Assembly (NCBI GenBank): GCA_003168295.1
Contig: PMST01000116.1
Coordinates: forward strand, 1-9,138
Length of the DNA stretch: 9,138 nucleotides
Direction: 5' to 3'
DNA from: Actinomycetota bacterium
Lineage (GTDB): Bacteria > Actinomycetota > Actinomycetes > Streptosporangiales > Streptosporangiaceae
Both the position numbers and the translations under genes were made by a program. Under the pieces are notes generated by a model, which searched no databases, had not been told where the DNA came from, and was given only the letters and a program-made list of their open reading frames with translations. Below, piece by piece: positions 5,785 through 9,138 of this stretch (the stretch's first letter is position 1; every line of letters starts with the position of its first letter).

Positions 5785-5864
5785 GAATTCTCCTCTGCTT
5801 GCGTTCGCCGTGCTGTGTGCGTGCGAGCCCGACACCAGAGGACACGAGCCGCATGTAGTTGACT
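5785..5864 (-). other. leader region upstream of the beheaded gene
   Basis: Noticeably lower in GC than its surroundings. It contains the GAGGAG ribosome-binding site next to 5784 and otherwise no open gene. I see it as the untranslated leader of the lost gene. Confidence 0.35.
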
Positions 5865-5896
5865 GTTCAAATATCTGAACTGTGACCGTCGTCACA
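5865..5896. promoter_or_regulatory. CRP/GlxR-like site and an adjacent AT-rich dyad
   Basis: TGTGA-CCGTCG-TCACA at 5881-5896 has both half-sites of the CRP/GlxR consensus TGTGA-N6-TCACA intact. Next to it, GTTCAAATATCTGAAC at 5865-5880 is an inverted repeat with one mismatched pair. Both lie about 80-110 bp before GTG 5784 on the minus strand, a natural promoter position for the beheaded gene. Binding by a CRP-family regulator is inferred from the consensus alone. Confidence 0.5.
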
Positions 5897-6186
5897 ACAG
5901 CGGGCCGGTCACCTTCAGCCAGCCCGACGGGCGCAGCTGGAGCGAACCCAGCCGCTGCGCCCAGGCCCGGATGATCTGGCGGGGCTCGCCGGCGGGCCGG
6001 CGCAGCAGCCGGTATCCCTGCCGTAGCGTCCACGCGGCTGGCCGCTCGAGCGCGCCGCGCAGCCGGGGCTAGCGCGAGGCCGCTCCGGCCACGGCAAGGC
6101 GGCACCGCGGTCTCGGCCGGAGCCAGGTCCGGCGCGCACCCGCTGACGCGAATCTGGTGATGGTCATATCCGCCTGCCCGGGCCAT
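5892..6186 (-). pseudogene. decayed LPG_synthase_TM/UPF0104 gene, paralogue of the 971-2941 gene
   Basis: The start is preserved: ATG 6186 reads ATGGCC, as at 971, with GGAGCC upstream. About 150 codons are then missing. Similarity resumes near 6070 in another frame: PRLRGALERPAAWTLRQG, then LLRRPAGEPRQ, RAWAQRLGSLQL and PSGWLKVTG align closely with about residues 195-248 of the intact protein. In that frame a TAG (CGA in the intact gene) occurs just before the aligned part at about 6069, and TGA at 5892-5894 ends it shortly after similarity stops near 5903. A large deletion, a frame change and stops make it non-functional. It follows the second secreted-protein gene exactly as the intact gene follows the first, showing that the two genes were duplicated together. 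The hydrolase half is absent here. Confidence 0.8.
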
Positions 6187-6229
6187 CGGTCCGCTGGCTC
6201 CGCTCGAAAGGAAGGGAGCCAGCGAACCG
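6187..6229 (-). terminator. long imperfect palindrome between secreted-protein copy 2 and the pseudogene
   Basis: CGCTGGCTCC (6192-6201) pairs perfectly with GGAGCCAGCG (6215-6224). After one C/A mismatch four more pairs (CGGT with ACCG) extend the stem to 14 bp around a 13-base loop. It is absent from the equivalent gap at 925-970 in the first copy. There is no T-run, but the stem is strong enough to stop or shield transcripts from 6245-6775. Confidence 0.5.
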
Positions 6230-6244
6230 GGGCATCTGGCCGTC

Positions 6245-6775
6245 TCAGTAGCCGTAAGGGTTGCCGGACGGAGCGGCCGGGGCCGTGCCCGCCGATGTCG
6301 AGGAGCCGGCGATCGGGGTGAGGCCGGGGGGGGCCACGAAGAAGCCCTGCACTCCCTGGCCGGCCACCTGGCCGGCCTGATCGTCAGCGAAGGTGTACAG
6401 CAGGTGCCCGTTGTAGGCGACCTGGTCGCCGTGGACGTCCATGACCGCGGCGACCTTGCCGGTCAGCCCGGTAGCGGCCGGTGACGCGGACGTCAGCGGC
6501 GGCCACAGCGCCGCCAGCCCGCCGGTGACGGCCGACTTCGCCGCCGTGTCGGACAGGTGGTAGTACAGCGGCAGGCCCGCTTTGTTGACCAGGACGGTCT
6601 CGGTCTTGCCTCCGACGGTCGCCTGCACGGTGCGCACGGTCGCCGCGGCATGCTGGCTGGCCGCGGGCTGGCTGCTGGCATGGGAGGTAGTCGCCGCGGC
6701 GGCGGTGACGCCGCCGCCGATGGCGGCCGCTGCGGCCAGGCTGATGCTGGCGATGATGATTCTCGGGTGTCGCAT
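6245..6775 (-). CDS. secreted PF03640-type repeat protein (COG4315-like), copy 2
   Basis: A 176-residue paralogue of the 394-924 product, the same length and 78% identical by hand count (137 of 176), without gaps. It has the same Sec signal (RHPRIIIAS, then an Ala-rich core) and no lipobox. The first family signature has drifted to YYHLSD (71-76), losing the aromatic third residue that copy 1 keeps; the second, YTFADD (127-132), is intact. The tail differs most but still ends in YGY. The start is ATG 6775: it matches copy 1 and has AAGGAG at 6787-6782, whereas an earlier ATG at 6808 lies next to the operator and ahead of the ribosome-binding site. Its function is unknown. The operator at 6809-6827 and the whole leader resemble copy 1, so both are likely controlled alike. 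The gene behind it is a pseudogene. Confidence 0.9.
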   Translation of the reverse strand: MRHPRIIIASISLAAAAAIGGGVTAAAATTSHASSQPAASQHAAATVRTVQATVGGKTETVLVNKAGLPLYYHLSDTAAKSAVTGGLAALWPPLTSASPAATGLTGKVAAVMDVHGDQVAYNGHLLYTFADDQAGQVAGQGVQGFFVAPPGLTPIAGSSTSAGTAPAAPSGNPYGY

Positions 6776-6808
6776 GGTTAGCTCCTTGTGGTATTGACGG
6801 TGCACCAT

Positions 6809-6827
6809 CTACTAATACGGATAGTAG
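6809..6827 (-). promoter_or_regulatory. BlaI-type operator-like palindrome, site 2
   Basis: Read on the plus strand it is CTACTAA-TACGG-ATAGTAG, identical in arm length and spacing to site 1 and matching it at 17 of 19 positions on the coding strand. It lies 33 bp before ATG 6775. The flanking leader, including AGTGAACC upstream and GTCAATACC before the ribosome-binding site, is also shared with copy 1. Confidence 0.75.
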
Positions 6828-6859
6828 AAATGTGGGGTTCACTCGGCCGACGGGTTATT

Positions 6860-7266
6860 TCAGCGGTGAGGCAGCCGGGGGCGGCGGAGCGTGGTGGGTG
6901 TGGCCGCGACTTGCGGTGGGGCAGCCGACGGCTGGGACGTGCTGGGGCTGGTGGCTGCGGCGTCCTGCGGGCGTGCTCCCGGCTGCGCGGGGGCGGCTTG
7001 TGCCGCATCCCGCTGGGCACGGGTGCGCAGCGGGATCTCCTTGAGGATCAGGGCGAGCAGGAACGCCGCTGCCAGCTGCGGGATCAGGTACGCGTACAGG
7101 GGCGGGAGCGCCTGGGCGAACGCGGAGGCGATGACATGCCTGAGGGGGCAGGTAGCTGGGCGAGGCCCTGCGGGGTGATCGAGCTGACCTGCGCTGCGCT
7201 GAGATGGCCGGCCCCGGACGCCGACACCGGCCGGACCTGGCCGCTTTCATCCATCCGCGGCGTCAC
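6860..7266 (-). pseudogene. MFS drug exporter (DHA2/EmrB-like), C-terminal remnant with frameshift
   Basis: Two adjoining minus-strand frames together read as the end of a 14-helix DHA2-type exporter. The first (7266-7142) gives VSSITPQGLAQLPAP; the second gives LRHVIASAFAQALPP, a hydrophobic final helix (LYAYLIPQLAAAFLLALIL), and the typical exit KEIPLRTRAQRDA, followed by a long Pro/Ala/Thr tail to TGA at 6860-6862. One base missing in the C5 run (G5 at 7144-7148 on the plus strand) explains the shift; six Cs would restore a continuous reading frame. In-frame TAA at 7285-7287 closes the upstream side, so at least the first 12 helices are missing. It is therefore a fragment even if the shift were a sequencing error. 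These exporters pump drugs or lipids by proton exchange; this remnant cannot. Confidence 0.65.
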
Positions 7267-7317
7267 GTCAGTGACATGAGGTGTTTAGATCGAGGTGCCG
7301 ACATGCCCGGTTTCGCC

Positions 7318-7450
7318 GGTGCGAGCGCCAGCAGAGAGAACGGCAGGCACCGCGGAGAGCCCGTTATGCCGGAAAGCGCAAGTCTTCACTCGGCGAGCGG
7401 CCTAAACGGGCGAGCGGCAACGCAGGAACTGCCGTCGGTCCTCCGGGATC
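7318..7450 (+). other. possible 5' piece of a group II intron
   Basis: The stretch opens with GTGCGAGC, fitting the group II intron 5' consensus GUGYG, and continues with paired-looking, non-coding segments such as GGAGAGCCCGTTATGCCGG and CTCGGCGAGCGGCCTAAACG. These resemble domain I segments as I remember them. No good open frame covers it. I could not fold the full domain or show continuity with the 3' ends at 4160-4414 or 5565-5754, so this is tentative. If it is not an intron fragment, it is simply gene-free DNA. Confidence 0.3.
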
Positions 7451-7721
7451 ATGGCCTGCACGGCCACGCCTCCAGCTCGAGCGAGTCTAGGCTTGCGGCG
7501 AGAAGCCCGATCGCCAGCTGCATGGCGCCGGCCATCGTCTGGACGCCAGCGGCGCCGCCGTCGGCGCGCTGGGCCCGCTCACGGCTCCTGCGGCGGAATG
7601 GCCGCCAGCGGTGGCGTCCGGCCGGGGCGTCCGTCGTATGGTCCTGCCGCCCGGCCGACGCGCCCGGCAGGTCGTTCTGGCGATGGGTGCTCGTATCAGG
7701 CAACACAGGGCTGGCCGGCAT
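7449..7721 (-). CDS. doubtful 90-residue reading frame downstream of the M56 peptidase gene
   Basis: ATG 7721 follows 28 bp after the stop of the peptidase gene on the same strand, so it could be the third gene of that operon. The first two thirds are Arg/Gly/Ala-rich low-complexity sequence, and the end (MAGAMQLAIGLLAASLDSLELEAW) could be one helix. I recognise no family, and the ribosome-binding site is weak. It may be a chance frame in GC-rich DNA; listed because nothing else explains 7460-7740. Confidence 0.22.
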   Translation of the reverse strand: MPASPVLPDTSTHRQNDLPGASAGRQDHTTDAPAGRHRWRPFRRRSRERAQRADGGAAGVQTMAGAMQLAIGLLAASLDSLELEAWPCRP

Positions 7722-7749
7722 GGCGAGCTGCCTGGTCGCGCCGGCTCTG

Positions 7750-8697
7750 CTAGGCGGCCGGGATCCGTCCGAGTGCGAGCGCCACCAGTGCCGGGGTCAG
7801 GGCCAGCAGTACCGGGGTCAGGGCGAGCGCCGCGGCGGTGGCGCGCAGCAGCTGCCGGCGGGCGCGGCCCAGCGGTTCGGCGGGGCCCAGCAGCCGGTGT
7901 ATCCGCTGCACCGAGTCGGTGGCACTCGCCGCCAGGGCCGGCGCGGGACTTCCGGCCGTGGCGAGTTGGACCAGGGCGGTGGCGAGCAACCGCGGATCAT
8001 GAGCTCGGGTCGCCGCATCGTCGGCGTGCAGCTCCACCAGCCGGGCCACCTGCTGTTCGGCGTCCCGCATCAGCGGCAGGAACGGCAGCACCTGGCGGCC
8101 GATCCTCGCCACGGCCAGCAGCCGGTGGTGACGGCCGGCCAGGTGGGCCCGCTCGTGCGCCAGGACTGCATCGAGCTGGCCGGGATCCAGCGCCTGCATC
8201 GCCCCGGTGGTCAAGATCACCGTCGGCTGCCGGCCGGCCACGCAGTAGGCGGCCGGCTGGTCATGCTCCACCAGCACCGCCCCCAGGGCCGGGGCGGGAC
8301 GGCCGACCAGCCGCGCGGTCTGCGCGTGATGCAGGGCCTGCCGCCCGGTGACGCGGAGATACGTAGTCGCGGTGAGTGCGGTGCGGGCCAAGACGGCGCC
8401 CGCCAGGGTCAGGCCCAGCCCGGCGACCGTGGCGCCGCCCGGGGTGCCGTAGGTGGCGCGGAGCCGATGCACGCAAGCCCCGACCAGGTGACTCAGCCCC
8501 CCGCCCAGGGCAGTGGCATGAACGGCCAGCGTCAGGCCGGCCAGCCCGAGGGCGGCGATGACCGACCATCCGGCGGCCAGGTAGACCACGATGGCCAGCA
8601 GCGGCGCCCGGGCCGTCCACCGGGCCCGGCCGAGCATCCTGGACCCCAGGACGCCCAGGCAGGCCGCGTAGGCCACCAGCACCGCGGCGACGGTCAC
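7750..8697 (-). CDS. M56-family membrane metallopeptidase (BlaR1/MecR1-like, no sensor domain)
   Basis: A 315-residue integral membrane protease. Hydrophobic segments lie at about 3-20, 31-60, 88-110 and 285-310. Between them is the zinc protease core: GAVLVEHDQPAAYCVAGRQP, TGAM..LDPGQLDAVLAHERAH with the HExxH motif as HERAH at 181-185, and the third zinc ligand Glu222 in VELHADDAA. In the BlaR1/MecR1 paradigm such a protease, when triggered, causes cleavage of the BlaI repressor. Here there is no C-terminal penicillin-binding sensor domain: the protein ends after the last helix, as is usual for short actinobacterial M56 proteins, so the signal is unknown. GTG 8697 overlaps the repressor stop codon by 4 bp (GTGA), so the two are translationally coupled. 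It should be induced together with its partner through the operator at 9118-9136. Confidence 0.9.
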   Translation of the reverse strand: MTVAAVLVAYAACLGVLGSRMLGRARWTARAPLLAIVVYLAAGWSVIAALGLAGLTLAVHATALGGGLSHLVGACVHRLRATYGTPGGATVAGLGLTLAGAVLARTALTATTYLRVTGRQALHHAQTARLVGRPAPALGAVLVEHDQPAAYCVAGRQPTVILTTGAMQALDPGQLDAVLAHERAHLAGRHHRLLAVARIGRQVLPFLPLMRDAEQQVARLVELHADDAATRAHDPRLLATALVQLATAGSPAPALAASATDSVQRIHRLLGPAEPLGRARRQLLRATAAALALTPVLLALTPALVALALGRIPAA

Positions 8698-9074
8698 CGG
8701 GACTCCCCGGCCTCGGACTCGCCGGGTGCCTGGCCGAGCGCCTCGCGCAGCAGCGCCGCGTCGTGCGGGCTCATCTGGAGCGCGAAATGCGCCAGCGCCG
8801 TGCGGTGGTCCGCGCTGGTGGCCAGCGCGTCGCTCATCAGCGCCGCGGTGTAACCGGACCGCGACCCGGTGGGCTCATAGCGCCAGGCCCGCCCGTCCCG
8901 CTCCCGCCGCAGCCACCCCTTGCGGTGCAGGTTCTCCATCACCGTCATCACGGTGGTGTACGCCGGCGCCCGGTCATCATGCAGAGCGTCGACCACCTCG
9001 CGGACCAGCACCGGCCGGCCCCACTCCCACAGCCGGTCCATGATCACCGCTTCCAGCTCACCCAAACGTCGCAT
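8694..9074 (-). CDS. BlaI/MecI/CopY-family transcriptional repressor
   Basis: A 126-residue winged-helix repressor. Residues about 3-70 form the DNA-binding domain: LGELEAVIMDRLWEWGRPVLVREVVDAL, then the recognition-helix region AYTTVMTVMENLHRKGWL and the wing RRERDGRAWRYEPT, a near-textbook BlaI pattern. The C-terminal part (about 75-115) is helical and should dimerise. The start is ATG 9074 because GGGAG lies 5 bp before it; an alternative GTG at 9080 overlaps that ribosome-binding site. Proteins of this family repress their own operon and resistance or envelope genes until the linked membrane protease relieves them. The inverted repeat at 9118-9136, 43 bp upstream, is the likely autoregulatory site. 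Copper control of the CopY type is not indicated, as no TACANNTGTA box or cysteine-rich tail is seen. Confidence 0.92.
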   Translation of the reverse strand: MRRLGELEAVIMDRLWEWGRPVLVREVVDALHDDRAPAYTTVMTVMENLHRKGWLRRERDGRAWRYEPTGSRSGYTAALMSDALATSADHRTALAHFALQMSPHDAALLREALGQAPGESEAGESR

Positions 9075-9100
9075 TCTCACTCCCGAACATGGCCATGCCT

Positions 9101-9114
9101 ACGGCGTACGCCGT
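9101..9114. promoter_or_regulatory. perfect 14-bp palindrome in the repressor leader
   Basis: ACGGCGTACGCCGT is fully self-complementary. It lies between the operator-like site and the ribosome-binding site of the BlaI-type gene and is unrelated in sequence to CTACTAA-N5-ATAGTAG. It could be a second operator, a promoter-proximal RNA hairpin, or chance in GC-rich DNA. Confidence 0.4.
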
Positions 9115-9117
9115 TAC

Positions 9118-9136
9118 CTACTAACACGCATAGAAC
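9118..9136 (-). promoter_or_regulatory. BlaI-type operator-like site 4 (autoregulatory)
   Basis: Read on the plus strand it is CTACTAA-CACGC-ATAGAAC: one arm perfect, the other 5 of 7, with the standard 5-bp spacer. The perfect arm faces the repressor gene. Its position 43 bp before ATG 9074 is the usual place for autorepression. The window ends two bases later, so a divergent gene sharing the site cannot be excluded. Confidence 0.65.
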
Positions 9137-9138
9137 AA

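Noticed and set aside
6776..6808. ATG 6808 as start of secreted-protein copy 2
   Set aside because: It lies upstream of the ribosome-binding site, abuts the operator and would add 11 residues before the signal peptide that copy 1 does not have.
7204..8853. A 549-codon open frame on the plus strand
   Set aside because: It lies antisense to the M56 and BlaI-type genes, has a low-complexity Gly/Gln/Arg translation with no domain, and is explained by GC-rich codon bias on the other strand.
1..9138. CRISPR arrays, tRNA or rRNA genes
   Set aside because: No regularly spaced direct repeats and no tRNA cloverleaf or rRNA sequence were seen in reading either strand.

Overview
The window is very GC-rich. 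Its genes favour G or C at the third codon position, use some GTG starts and encode actinobacterial-type protein families (BlaI with an M56 peptidase, DUF929, DHA2-type MFS). This points to a high-GC actinomycete; I cannot place it to genus. It looks like an accessory region with duplication, decayed genes and intron fragments around a few intact operons.

Layout: 1-363 is the 3' end of ftsH. 394-3927 is a plus-strand group: a secreted PF03640-type repeat protein, a membrane protein (LPG_synthase_TM/UPF0104 type) fused to an alpha/beta hydrolase, and a membrane-anchored thioredoxin-like DUF929 protein. 4160-5784 is a rearranged block in which two 3' ends of a group II intron, in opposite orientation and about 93% identical over 190 bp, flank a 57-codon gene and a UbiG-like methyltransferase. 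5892-6827 on the minus strand is a second, decaying copy of the 341-1700 block: operator, secreted protein, and a wrecked remnant of the membrane-protein gene. 6860-7266 is the tail of an MFS exporter with a frameshift. 7290-7740 holds no convincing gene, though part of it may be a 5' piece of a group II intron. 7750-9074 is a minus-strand operon of a BlaI-type repressor and an M56 (BlaR1-like) metallopeptidase.

The most interesting signal is a shared 19-bp operator-like element (7-bp half-sites, 5-bp spacer, core CTACTAA-N5-ATAGTAG). It occurs four times: before each of the two secreted-protein copies, before the DUF929 gene, and before the BlaI-type gene itself. In each case it lies 33-52 bp from the start codon. 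I infer a local BlaI/M56-controlled envelope regulon whose members are two secreted repeat proteins, probably the co-transcribed membrane protein/hydrolase fusion, and a periplasm-facing redox protein. No beta-lactamase is visible. Annotations rest on motif recognition by eye; no database search was run.
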